Source of the DNA: Apostichopus japonicus | Taxonomy: Eukaryota; Echinodermata; Holothuroidea; Aspidochirotida; Stichopodidae | Reading direction: 5' to 3' | Length of the DNA: 64,000 nt | Assembly (NCBI RefSeq): GCF_037975245.1 | Contig: NC_092572.1 | Coordinates: 19,590,489-19,654,488 of the forward strand | Shown here: piece by piece, positions 48,857-60,955 of the stretch | Numbering within the stretch: position 1 is the stretch's first letter | Layout: each line of letters opens with the position of its first letter | Position numbers and translations under genes: made by a program | The notes under the pieces: model-generated | Database searches by the model: none | What the model was told of the DNA's origin: nothing | The model's input: only the letters and a program-made list of their open reading frames with translations

Positions 48857-51800
48857 GGGCGGTGATCATGGGCGGGGGGGGGGCGGGTGGGGGACATGTC
48901 CTCCCAATATTTTAGGTGGGGATATACGGTAGTATCTAATATCCCCCCATATTTGGTGGCATAATTTTTTTGTGTGGCTATAAATAGAAAATAATGCGTG
49001 AGATTATTTATGCAAATCATATTTGGCGGTGGCTAAAACTTCATCCAACACATGCTGCATGAGGTAAAGGACGCTCCGTGGTCGTTTCTGTGACCGTGAC
49101 CGTATAGCATGTTGTCACTCATGATTATTATCATAATGTCTGTACATCTCTTGTGTATGCATAAGTGCATGGAGGTACATTTTTACCTCCATGATGAGTG
49201 TAAGTACGTACAATCATATATGTGATCATGGAGGTAAAAACTGTCCACATCGATATGGTTTCACTGGGTTTCCGTTTGGCCTGTTTCCTACAAGATTTCT
49301 AACCGCAAGCGCGTAGCCAAGGGGTGGGGGAGCGAAGGGTGGAGACCGCCCCCTCCCCCTCGAGCATATTTTGTTGGTATTTTTTGGTGATATCGAAGTT
49401 TTATAGTAGCCGTTATAAGAGGTTTTAATATTTGTACACCAATAAATTAACTGTGTCTGAATTTTCGAAAATTCCTTGACCAACATTCTTCATCATACTT
49501 CCCTCTACTCGTGCAATTTTGACCGGTCTGTTAGGGGTTGAAGGGGGTTTTTCTATATTGGTTGTTCATAGATGAAATTTTGTGCAACATTATGGGTATG
49601 TTTTCAAGTGAATTATTATTCAAATTCTTAACAAATAATGGGCTTAAAACCTTGAAAAGTGGGGCTGACGGATATAGTGGGGCGTTACGTAGAATTACTT
49701 ACAAAAGTAATGATCCACAGATGATGTGTGACTAGTGACAATCTTGAAAAAGATTATGAATGAAAAAAACTATTGGGAAAAACTTGGTTCTCAGGCAAAA
49801 TTGTACATCTGGTTGGTCATTTTGAAGCCGGAGAAGTGCCTTTTCCGGTGATCTGGGGGGCTATCAAAACCAGAAATTTTCTTGTACGTTGCGCGCCAAC
49901 CAATTGTGGCGCTCCGCTTTGATAGTAATTCGCCTGCACCCAAGCAAAGGTCCCCCCCCCCCCAACATTTGAAACAAATCGCCGCCCCTGCATTCTTAAA
50001 CATACTTCCCTCCACTCGTGCAATTTTGACCGGTCTGTTAGGGGTTGAAGGAGGTCTTTTTTATATTGGTTGTCCATAGATGAAAATTTGTGCAATATTA
50101 TGGGTATGTTTTAAAGTGAATTTATTTCACGAGAAATGTGAATTTTCAAATTCTGAACAAATAAATGGCTTAAAACATTAAAAAGTGGGGCTAACGGGTA
50201 TTGTGGGCCGCGACGTAGAATGACCTACAAAAGCAATGACCCACGAGAGATGCGATGAGGTCGAACATGATGTGTGACTGGTGACGAATCTTCAAAAAGG
50301 TTATGGATGAAAAAAAAAAACTATTGGGAAATACTGGGAAATACTTGGTTCTCAGGCAAAAGTGTACATCTGGTTGGTCATTTTCAAGCCCGAGATGTGC
50401 CATTTCCGGTGATCTGGGGGATATCAAAACCAGAAATTTTCTTGTACGCTGCGCGCCAACTGATGGTGGCGCTCCGCTTAGATAGTAATTCGCGCCCCCC
50501 GGGTTAGAAAATCCTGGATACGCGCCTGTATATATACCAACGAATATTGTCAAACTATGACGTCAATGTAGCCCCTATCTGACGTAAAATCAGCAAGCAA
50601 CACACAACCAAATAATACCAAGAACCTCCGGGTCAACCCTTACCATGAAACAAATAACAGCTACTCAATACTATAGATGATAATATAAAAAGTTAATCAA
50701 TCCAACCAAAGGCACTGAGGCGAACTTATTAATTCGTACACACTTATACGACCTAAAAATACCTTAAATGCTTTAAACGCATTTGACCCTAAACAATAAC
50801 AAATTCGTATGCCTAAGCATGGATAAACATTTTACAAAACTGACTGAATTGTGAGCCATAGATCGAGGACTCTTTAAAATACAATATATTAATTTCTCCA
50901 CAAACCCTACTGTGCGATCAACAATATAGATACCAATTAAATGAGTAATACGGACAAAAAATCAACTTACGGGATCGTCCTAATAATAATCCCGGATTAA
51001 CTTGGTCAAACGGCCAGGGACGTAACACACAGTAACACGGCCCTTTGCGGTGCACATACACACAGAAATGTGTCCAAAATGATTTCGTCGAATTAGAAAA
51101 CGGATACACCCAGTAATCCTCAGGATACGCTGATATGGCTTAGGCTAAAACGCAACGCCACAAAATATCAACGTTCCCAGTCTTTAGGCTCATACAAAGA
51201 AGCCTAGGCTCATACAAAGAAGCCTGGTTAACGGCTAACACACAGAAGCCGAGGAATAAGACGGCGAAGACCGGACGGTGGCGAGACTCACACAGAATGC
51301 CTCATCCAACCACACCCCAATCCTTATATATCGACCTTAAGTTGACCCCTGCCCTTACCCACCAAAGCACAATCTACGAATTCCGATGGACCCGTTTCCC
51401 ATTATGCACTTGCTCGGATCTACATACATTACCGAGAAGAACCCGTCTCCCATTGCTCACCTCCTAGAATTTGCATACATTACTCGAAAGAAGAAATGAA
51501 CAATTTGCAAAGGCCTAGGCTATCCGGTGGAAATTTCCACCCACAAGGAATGCTAAAATACAATGCAGGCGTGACAATAGGGGTGTTTAATATACATGTG
51601 ATACAAGAAGATAGATGTAAAATGTAGCATCATTTGAACACTTCAAAGGGGACCCCCTCCCCACCCCCCAACACACCCTCCCCCACGTTCAAATCATAAA
51701 CCCTCCTTGCAACGGAAATGAACACCAGTATAAATAAACCGATACAGATATTTATACCTGCTCTGAGTATAGACCTATATACAATAATACAAAACTGGCC

Positions 51801-51924
51801 ATACTCTGATTGTTACTCCTTGATCGAATTTCCCCAACCTTGCCCGCCTTGGCTTAGAGGGTGGCCAAGCTCCTGATCCACAGTCATAGCTACTATCGAA
51901 CAAAATGGACGAAAGCAATTTATT

Positions 51925-54884
51925 TCAATCTGGAGATGCAGAAGTATCAATAGCTGCTAATCCACAGTTGTGAATGTCGCACAACCTGTCAACAAAAGTC
52001 TGGGAAAAGTGCTTGCCCCTGCCATATGTATGATCTCTTTTGTTCAGGATCATGTGAATGTGGCAATGTGTATTTGTATGGTCTGAGGTTTCTCTCCCAT
52101 GCTGCTCCATATCTAATCCTACTGGTGACATTGGACAGAACATGGCAGATGGCTTCTTGAGAGGTGTAGTAGTAACTGGATCAGAAGTATCTGTAAAGAT
52201 AACATAAAACAATAGTTACTAGATTGCAAGTATCCTGTTATAGCTACTATGGCTGTGACTAAAAATATACCTTTGTTTAGAACTTATCACACTTATGCAG
52301 AATTGGAAACTGATATTGAATCTTGAATTTCATGATACTAGTCAGTTTGCCTCTAAAGAAGATCTTGATAATATCAGGCCCACTTACTTTTACAAATTCT
52401 ATCAGACATGTATGCTTTTTAGTGGATGAGCAATATGCTACCATTTTTCTTTTCTTTTGCAATTTAATGATAATCAGATCACATCAGATCAGATATAAGA
52501 TTGGCACTGCTCTTCCACATATAAATTTACCTTATCCTTTCTGAGTGTCAACTGATCTTTCTGTGGTGACAGCTGCTGAGAATGCCTCTGTTTGACTTTC
52601 GGCATCTTTCCGGAAAAGATGAATTTGACACCTGTTTAATGAAACAAAAAATTGTCCGTAAACCATGTACTGAAATAGCAATTGTACTGTACACCACAAG
52701 CTTATTTGTATGCGTGATGAACCTGGTAATGACCAAATCATTACAAACAAACATGTTTTATCATACCTACCAGAGAAAAAATATGAAAGAGAGAAGTACC
52801 TGTAAAAAACAAACACTTTTTTCAATAAAAACATATTGTTAATCCACATTGATTGAAACCCAGATAAGAATGACATATTCTTTCATACTCTTCTTCAATA
52901 TATCCATAAACCGCGGTACCTTTCAAGAAAATTGTGAGGATAATTTTGTGTTCCCCAAATGCTTGTCCAACAACTTGAGCTCTCAAGTCAATGTACAATT
53001 TACTATGTAAAATTCTTGTCTAAGTGAACTGATTGCTTTCATATCACAAAAAGATATCCAGTCTTTTGATGTTCACTCATTATTTACCTACTGTGTAAAC
53101 GTCCTGTTTAAGTGAGCAGTTGGTTTCATGAGTGAGAATTGAGATGCTAGCTTACTCCATGACATAAGCCCACCATTGTGAAAACTTCCTATTTACATGA
53201 ATTGCTTGATTTCAGACTACAAGTAACGCTAGATTACTCTCCACAAGAGATGGTTTCGGTCACCAAATTTCATGAATATTATAATTTGTAGGGACAGTTT
53301 GAACACTAAACATCAGATCATTCACAAGAAGCTGAACAAAGACAAGCAAAGTACTGACATATACAGTATAAAAATATGATTACTTATTATCAGGCCTACG
53401 CAAAAAACTGGTACTTTCTTACCTCCAGGCATGGCTATATAAAGGTTTATATCGGTGTAGCTATATGTACATAATATTGTCCCTCAATTTTTGAGGCAAA
53501 TTTACCTAATTTCTTGCATTGCAGTTGGGTTCCTTAAAAAAATGTACACATGATTGCTGAATACTGGACAGACAGTCAGTAGATAACAGTATATACACTG
53601 TTGCATATATGCTGGCTGTGGCTGACCTTAGAAAAACCTAATGTATAGCTGCATACGTAACGGTGTAAAGACATGTTAATCCGGAGGGATTCTAAAGTAT
53701 TAATGTAGATGCATTATTTTTATAGGAAAAAACTGCAGGTCCATTTGATTGTACTTGTACAGCACGGGCCTATGTTATATGCCCTAGTTAATTATGACTG
53801 GGCAAAGATGATGCTTGATACTTATTACTGTACTTCAAATGCTCATTCACAAGAAATCTTCTTCAAACAAGAACAGCTGATAACAATTAAGAACCTGCAG
53901 AGGTAGGGATGAACAGATCACCTAGGCCTAGTGGTTAGAAAACATATTTCCATCAATTTGTTGAGGCAAAAACAGTTTAATTTTTGGTAATGAGAAGGCC
54001 CAGCTTTCCATGGCATTAATAAGAGGAGTGAAACTAAAGATCCCCAGTCCCTGTCAGTCTTTTTTAGGACGGATATTTTAATTTTAACTGTATACAGTAT
54101 CTTCATGAAAGAGCATTCACAAACAGTGATGATGATGGCTCAGTAATACAACTTACTGCTATTTTGTGCTAGGATAAGTATGATAAGGTGAGCATAGGCT
54201 AGGTCGGAAGGTCCATGGGAAAAATAATGAATCATCGGCCTAGCTACATAGCCTAGACTTATCAAATCATGTACATGTTACAAATACAACAGCATAGACA
54301 CTGCGAAGTTCGAACACCTAAGCCTTAAAAAAACCCAAAACTATATCTTCATTTTATTGACAAATATGTACGTACATACTTGCACACGGGTCATTTTGGA
54401 GAGGAAATAACTGTAGCTTCGTAGTTTTTGTGATATTGGCTTTTGCTTGTAGTTTACCATGGTGAAATCGTGTATTTCTTAGGGGCGTCCGATCTTCGCA
54501 GTATTCTGAACTTCGCAATACTGACTAGGCTATACATGTAAGCTAGGACAATACCCTGTACTACTAGTACTACCCTATACAGATTAAGCCTAGCTTAGCA
54601 AATCATTACCTTTTTGTGTGATCCTGAAGGAAATGTTCGGCATACTCTGCGTTGCTCACAGAAGTCAAATCATAGACTTGCTTGTAGAGTTCTTTCTCCA
54701 TTTGCCAGCTAACATTGGAACGTAGAAGATAGATCTTCGTGGCATCTCTTCATCGCAGTTGTTCCTTTGCACTGTTGTTTGTCAGGTCCTTGCAACAACG
54801 GCCTTCCTCCACTTGAACTTACGCTCGTTCCAGGACAAGGCCGTTTTCTTTGCCCGATTCTCCTTGCCCTGATCCCTTTTCCAT
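51925..54884 (-). pseudogene. Three-exon gene, unknown function, with in-frame stops
   Basis: Exon 1 (54610-54884) starts with ATG (MEKGSGQGESGKENGLVLER) and ends DATKIYLLRSNVSW, QMEKELYKQVYDLTSVSNAE, HFLQDHTK, with donor AG/GTAATG in phase 2. Exon 2 (52531-52631) enters in the right phase: CQIHLFRKDAESQTEAFSAA, then SVDTQKG. It ends AAG/GTAAAT. Exon 3 (51925-52190) follows TTATCTTTACAG, again in phase, reads DTSDPVTTTPLKKPSAMF, DMEQHGRETSDHTNTHCHI, YGRGKHFSQTFVDRLC, and stops. Matching phases at both junctions argue for a real gene. In-frame TAA and TGA in exon 1 could be removed by a 75-base GT-AG intron. A TAA (52532-52534) in exon 2 cannot, so the copy is probably dead. No domain is recognised. 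Confidence 0.55.
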
Positions 54885-55164
54885 GATTGTACAGTATAGT
54901 ACAGTATTCTTTACTCAAAAGGCACACAAACTGCAAACTATCGAGGACGAAAATCTTATGCGGGAAACAGTACAGTAAACTGAAATGCTGTGTTATAACG
55001 TTATGTGTGCATGGGTACGGGTTTGTAACGCATACGATTGCCTGTGCTGTTCACTGATCTAAATTTGCCACCGAAGTCACGTGATTAACCGGGGTCCCAG
55101 TAAACCTCGCTGAAACCTCGGTAATGCTAGCGCCCTCAAAAACAAGTCTATGAGCGAGATCGCC

Positions 55165-57813
55165 TTTAAGTAAATTTTGCGGATGTTCTTATGTTCTTAT
55201 TTGAGAGAAAAATTAAGTAAAATTTTACTTAACCTGTGTAAAAATTTTTCTAGTGTGCATGCTATGTCCCTACCACATAATAGTAGTAAGTACCTCTAGA
55301 AGGAATGCACACAGGCTTGCATCATTATCATAAAACTATTAGAAAAATAATCACAGTATCAGGGACCTCTACGATATGATTCGATACTCTGTTCGACAAC
55401 TACCTTCAGCGTAACGGTAAACAATTTAATCGCAAAACTGTCAGATAGCCACGTACTGCTCTGTACTGCTGTTAAGGAGATAAGGTAGTCCAACTGCTTC
55501 TGAAATTCTATATTGAAAGTCTCAAAAACAACCACATGACGATTTCCAGAAAATATTGCTAAATGTTGTTTTTCCTCCACAGTGTACAAATCATTTATCG
55601 ACAGATGGAAACAATATTCTCATGAGTAGAAATTGATGAAATTTGATATCTAATTAAGCTAACAGCTAGGCTATATGAGGAAATTACAGCGTTTCAAGAT
55701 CATCTGCCGTCGTGATAACACATGCACATTACTAGGTATGATCATGATACACTTCCTTGAGAAGGGAACAATTTATACGGTGAAGAGTATACATTCAAAC
55801 ACCATTATCTAGAGTTAGGAACAGGATATTAAGAGGGTGGTATCAATTAAGAATAGACAAACATTTCTTTTCAGAACAAAGGTCACATTACCTGCTACCG
55901 GAATTAACCCATTACGCTACCGTCTAAACTATAGCCATTGACATATATCGTACGATATAACTGTAATATGTTGCAATACATACAGAAAGTGGAACACTTA
56001 CATTGGAAGTCAATATTATTCACTTGTACGATGTTGTGGTGTGAGCTAGGGATCCTCGATTCGTTCCTCGTTAGCTTAAAAAGACAGCCGAGCTGAAAGT
56101 GAAAACGATCTTTGTGTCTCTACACAAAAATTATACACGAATATGTATTGTATCGGTTGCAGGTATGGGCATGCGCATAGCAGACTATTGGTTTATGCAG
56201 ATTATTAATGATAGGCATACTCTTCCATGCATATTTCTACGTCAGTACAGTCTTAAGTATATGACATAATAAAAACTCACCCCAGCGGAACAGAGAATAA
56301 GAATAACAAGTTTGAGAAAGGAAAGTCTTATTATTTTGAAGCCTGTAACAGTGATGAATAGGAATGGGGTATTCTCCACAAATAATTCTCTATATTTTAA
56401 AGTTAAATGTGGCAACAAATTTCTTGTTGCATGTGATTATTTTCAAGGACGTTTGAAATAATTGTAATGAGTAGTAACCAGTTATAAAGATACAAAATAT
56501 CTAAGACGATTGGATTTAGCTTCTTCAATGGCATTGTATGTTTATGAGTGTGTGCAACTAGCTTTGATCCAAACTCTGGACTTTAACAGATGAATTTCAA
56601 GTTCACAAAAGTCTTTGGAAAGAACCACGACCTCCTCTGAAGAACTATATTGCTAAGGGTATGGTAAGATTCATGGCACCTGGATCTAAACAATGAAAAA
56701 AAAATCGGGTCCTCTCTGAGAGTCATAAACACACCCGTTATGAGTGTGCATGGAGTTTATCAGGTTTGGTGAATTTATAGCATGCATAACTGATTCTCGT
56801 AGGCCTACTGAACAAGGGAAAGGGCCCTCCTTTATTCATGTATTGCAGAAATTCACTACAAAGCGCATTGAACCGTTAAGTTTGGGGTTTCTTTCTTCTC
56901 TGCCATCGGTAGATTCTGTCTTTCACACCACCCGATTAAAAAGTAACAACAATTATAACGACAATTATAACAACAATTACTGTCCTCCACTGGTTCGTCG
57001 CTGTTGTCACGTTAATATCTTACTAATCCCGTTTTTACGGCTAGTAAGTAATATACGGGTTTGGGTGGAGCGGTGGCCTCGACGAAATTCCTGCATATTT
57101 CTTGTCTGTGGCAGTATCAGTAGTATGCGGTAAATTATTACACCGCGTTTTCGTGTGTGTGTTGTGTGATACAAATAAGTTCAGAACTTTTCACGACTAG
57201 TGGGCTGTACAGTATAGGTTACGGTCGAGTTTTGCCTCAGGCGAAGGCTTTTAGTTTGACTATAGGGAGCTGTTACACTAGTGGCTCCTGGTTTGACTAG
57301 TTTTAGGCCTACGTGGTGAGCAGTCGAAGTCCGAACTGTTCGAGTGCCCTGGTTTCGTATTTGATTCACTCATAAGGAAAGCTGCGCATGCTTTATGCTG
57401 TATCGAATATCAAAAGTTAAGCCTATGGAAGTGCAGTAACTTAATGTTGTTTTTCACCGTAACAAACCAGTATATTTCAAAATTTTACAGATGCACCAGT
57501 CTTGTACTAACTGGAGTAAAGTATTTGCAAATATTGTAACCGAAGTCGCGAGTTGACATTTTCTACCGCTCAATTAAGAAACTAATAGTGAATATAAGTC
57601 TGATGCACACAGACTCGTGTCACAAAACTACAAACGCGAATGACTGAAAAAATTGACTGAAGTGATTACAACATTGGGTATACCCAATATATTGATATAT
57701 CAAACGTATATGGTCAAGTCCGTCATTTGGTAATTCAGTCAATTTAGGTATGAATTATATATAGACCCAGTCACAACTCACTTTGTATTTTACTTCATAT
57801 ATTTTTGTTTAAA
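55165..57813. repeat. Interspersed repeat unit, copy C (left part)
   Basis: Co-linear with 420-543 and then 5213-7650 of copy A, with the 4.67-kb insertion absent. The palindrome TTAAGTAAAATTTTACTTAA is perfect here (about 55214-55233). The left edge is abrupt: copy C lacks the first 415 bases of the unit. 54885-55164, before it, holds the presumed 5' flank of the gene above and no other feature. Confidence 0.8.
57263..57291. mobile_element. 29-bp palindromic insert with 8-bp target duplication
   Basis: It begins TAGGGAGCTGTTACACTAG and ends with the rough inverse GGCTCCTGG. TTTGACTA stands on both sides (57255-57262, 57292-57299). It is the orthologue of the insert at 44583. Confidence 0.7.
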
Positions 57814-58313
57814 GCAGCATTTTGCGTTTGTCCAGAATTTTTCCGTGTCTATCGAGTTTTTATCATAATACGATCACAAAAGACCAAACTAAGACTTTCT
57901 CATACTTTTTTCCCCACATCGAACGCTAATTAGCAAGTAATTAAGGATATTATATGATTCTGAGAATTGTGTCTCCCTGACACAATCGACATTAGTATTT
58001 ATCACATGCAGCTCTACAAACCGCCTATTCAAATTCAACCAATCAGTGAAGAGATGTTTATGTATGACCTGGAGCTTAAAATAGACTCAGTCATTGGCAT
58101 GGTAATCCCTCAGCGTCTTTACCGTGAGTAAAGTGTACACGCACGTAAGCCTACTGTACGTAGTACTTAGCAAAGTATTTAGTGTCGTATTATTGCTACA
58201 TGCACACAATACTATAACCTGGTGACGAAGTGACAAAAGAATAAAACAATGGAGAAGCGCTCAAATGGGAAATATAAATTTTTGAAGAACCTAACTTCAA
58301 CTGAAAAGAGAAA

Positions 58314-59585
58314 ATGGCGGAAAGCCCAGAAGAAAAAGTGTCACGACACCGTGTCCCTTTCGGGAATCAATGGGAAAGATGGAGCGAAGTGAAGAGGAAT
58401 TTACATCTGAAGAGTGATTCAGAAGTCACTCGACTTCTACTCGACAGGTAAGCAAAGGATAGAATTCTTCGTTACAATTTTTGTTTACATGATTTAACGT
58501 TACTTCTCATTATCGGTGAGAGAAACTGAGACCGAACCTCTGCCTCCACTATTATTACCACAGTAACTAGTTTAGCCTAGGCCAGTATCGGGGCCTATAC
58601 TAAGTCGATAGTACTACTAGTACTAGTAGTATAGTGTACTTAGCCTATTATTTAGTAGCAGAACCAAGGCCAGTTAGGCTAAACGCTCTTACTCTTTCTT
58701 CACAGTCCTAGTCTTATCAAATTGCAACAAGTTTTTGTTCCTGTTCTTGATACAGTGCTAACTAACGTTCACGCCGACGCATAGATACTTTACACTAGAC
58801 TTTACAAGGCATGGGCTATGATGGCAGTGATTGCATATGCAGTAGCCGAAATCACGAGGCCTACGTTCTGGCGGTTCCCGTTAGTTTCATGCCCTAAATA
58901 ATGTTTGTTTCCTCCCCTAAAAACGTTTCTTACCTCTGTACCTCCTCAATCATGGGGAGGAAATCATCGTTTTTCCAGGAAGGAAGCTGATGAAAGCATA
59001 TTGGCTAGGCTATGTGGAAAGAATAAATTTAGTAGGCCTAGGGCCTAAGTGGAATAACTGTAGGAATTTCTTTTCATTTCTACCTTTTCTACAAATATCT
59101 CTTCCCATATAGCCTTGCCAATTTGCCTCCCTTGAAAAATGATTCTTTGATTGAAATCGTTATTTTCTCTCCTAAATCAAAAATTACAGTTACTTCAGTA
59201 CCTAACTCTTTCTACGTAGCCTAGCCAAATGTCTTCTTGCTTGAATTCCTCCCCTGAGAAACAGTACTTTCCTCCCTGAGTGATAGTTTATTTTTGTGAT
59301 TCTACTTTCAGGTTTACAAGGAATTTCTCAAAGTCTGCAGGCAGATGGACCTGTGTTCCTGTTATGGAAAAGAATAGTTACAAGTACATTCCGCAACTGA
59401 TGAAGGACATATTTAGACGGAGGCTTGATGATGACAATTCTCAACTAAGACGTGTTGTCGTGTTGTTCTTGCTGAGGATGACCCAAGGCACATCTCTGGT
59501 ACAATTCGCCCGAGCCAACCTCCATCAGTTTTACAGCTTCTTGCAAGCCATCATAGCAGGATGGGACCAAGTTCTACTGTTGTAA
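58314..59585 (+). CDS. Two-exon gene of the TIR element, possible transposon protein
   Basis: Exon 1 (58314-58447) starts at an ATG in a good context (AAAATGG), reads MAESPEEKVSRHRVPFGN, then QWERWSEVKRNLHLKSDSEV, TRLLLD, and ends at AG/GTAAGC in phase 2. Exon 2 (59312-59585) follows TTCTACTTTCAG, enters in phase and reads FTRNFSKSAGRWTCVPVMEK, NSYKYIPQLMKDIFRRRLDD, then VVLFLLRMTQGTSLVQFARA, to a TAA. The join gives 135 residues. The RVPF...W...LKSDSEV...LLLDR pattern resembles the N-terminus of uncharacterised invertebrate transposon-type proteins, from memory and unverified. At 135 residues it is too short for a full transposase, so exons may be missing or the element may be non-autonomous. 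Confidence 0.55.
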
Positions 59586-60354
59586 TGAGTCAAATCTATA
59601 AGTCTTCCTTGCATCAGAAAGTGATATCATTTTTTTTGGGTGGGGGGGGGGGGTGGGATGGAGTTGTTGCACAGCTTGTTGCAAGCCATCAGAGCAGCAT
59701 GGGGCCTAGTTCTACTTTGTAATAAGTCAAATCTATTAATCTTCCTCGCTTCAGCAAGTAATATTATTTGGGGGTGGGGGGAGGTTGGAGTGATTGCAAC
59801 CTGCATGTCTCCTACAACTTTGCAGTAATTTAAAAAGTGGTAGGATGGGGGGCTTCTTTTCTCATAGTCATCAGTCATGCCAATTGATCTAAAACATAAT
59901 GCATGTACTAGTTTGGAATCAGGTTTGGACGCGAAGAACTATTCCTTTTTTTTTCAATTTTTGTTGTTGTAAAGATCAGCAGACTTATTCTAAGCACATT
60001 CATCAATAAAAATGAACACTTAATTGAACTTGTTATGTGTATTGAAGCTTATTAATGTCCATGTTGCAGAATAAATTAGCACATTAAATTGGAAGATTTT
60101 TCAGATTGAAGTAAGAACAGCAGTGAAAGAAACTGTGTGTTTATTCAAAGCCCTGAATGGTAAAGTTAAGGAACACAGAAAAATAGAGAAAAACCATGAT
60201 CACGTCTTTCACGAAAAGAAAATGTAATACTAATAACATGTCTATAATCTTAGATGATAGTGAAAACAAGTCTATATTTGGCAAGGAATACAACTGATCA
60301 AGAAATAAAGAACTGAATACAAGTGAATGATTAAGTCAAGGAAATAGAGAATAT

Positions 60355-60955
60355 CTTTGACCCAAGATCACTTTGACCTATGGAAAACAATAGCAATCAA
60401 TTACTCTCCAGGGGCTACATATGTAACAGATAACCAACTTCTCTTCTTGAGATATGGCATTAGCACTAATGGCCTTAAGCGTAACAATGGGATTATCTAC
60501 CCGCCGAGTGTTATCAACATTTGCCATGAAACCAACTTTCACTTCTTGGGATATGAACTATTGTCCTCAAAATGACCTTCATGGTTAACAAAATGTTTTA
60601 CCTTCTCACCAAGGGCCACCTATATAGCTAGTTTGAAGTTCAAACAACTTTCACTTCTTGATATTGTTTATAAGTTTTCAAGAGTTGAACATCTCTTGAC
60701 CTAAAATGACCTTTAACCTCCATGAAAAATAATAGGGTTCATCTACTTACCAAGTGCTATCTACATAGCAAGTTGGATGTCAAACCAACTAGCACTTCTT
60801 GAGATACTGTTTTTACACAGATTTCAAATGTTGACCTCAAATGACCTTTAAACTTGATGCAAAACAATAAGAATCATCTACTCTTCAAAGACTACCTATA
60901 TACCAAGTTTGAATTCAAGCAACTTTTACTTCTTGAGATGTTGTGTGTACATATA
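60355..60955. repeat. Tandem repeat, about 130-160-bp unit
   Basis: About four diverged units share, in order, TGACCTTTAACCTCCATG-like, ATCTACTCACCAAG-like, CTATATACCAAGTTTGAA-like and CACTTCTTGAGAT-like blocks. Similar units are, as I recall, common in marine invertebrate genomes. The remainder of the element (59590-60354, 60956-62700) shows no recognisable coding sequence. Confidence 0.75.

Larger units (their letters stand above)
47184..50528. mobile_element. 3.3-kb TIR element, hAT-like, 5-bp duplication
   Basis: A perfect 16-bp inverted repeat, CAGGCGCGTATCCAGG and CCTGGATACGCGCCTG, bounds it, with TATAT on both sides (47179-47183, 50529-50533). The TIR differs from the 37217 element by one base. 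Inside, a block holding TGGCGCTCCGCTTTGATAG-like sequence recurs near 47815, 48190, 49795 and 50352. A second block (ACTCGTGCAATTTTGACCGG) recurs at 49508 and 50014. It is non-autonomous by eye. Confidence 0.75.
47104..51577 (-). mobile_element. Probable LTR split by a TIR element
   Basis: Read on the minus strand, the sequence begins TGTCACGCCTGCATTG at 51577, a common start for Gypsy-type LTRs. It has a TATA-like GATATATAAGG near 51325 with promoter-like sequence after it, and ends near GGGTTGCA at 47104. Eight bases further comes GGGGCCCGACG, close to a tRNA-Lys-type primer-binding site. Removing the 3345-bp insert leaves an LTR of about 1.1 kb. No second LTR, gag or pol is visible, so the element is truncated, and this call is inference from layout. 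A 20-bp duplication (AGGCTCATACAAAGAAGCCT) lies inside at 51187-51229. Confidence 0.45.

Noticed and set aside
58249-58392. ATG frame of 47 codons reading MEKRSNGKYKFLKN
   Set aside because: It ends in a stop before the splice donor, while the overlapping frame from 58314 runs cleanly into the donor in the phase of exon 2.
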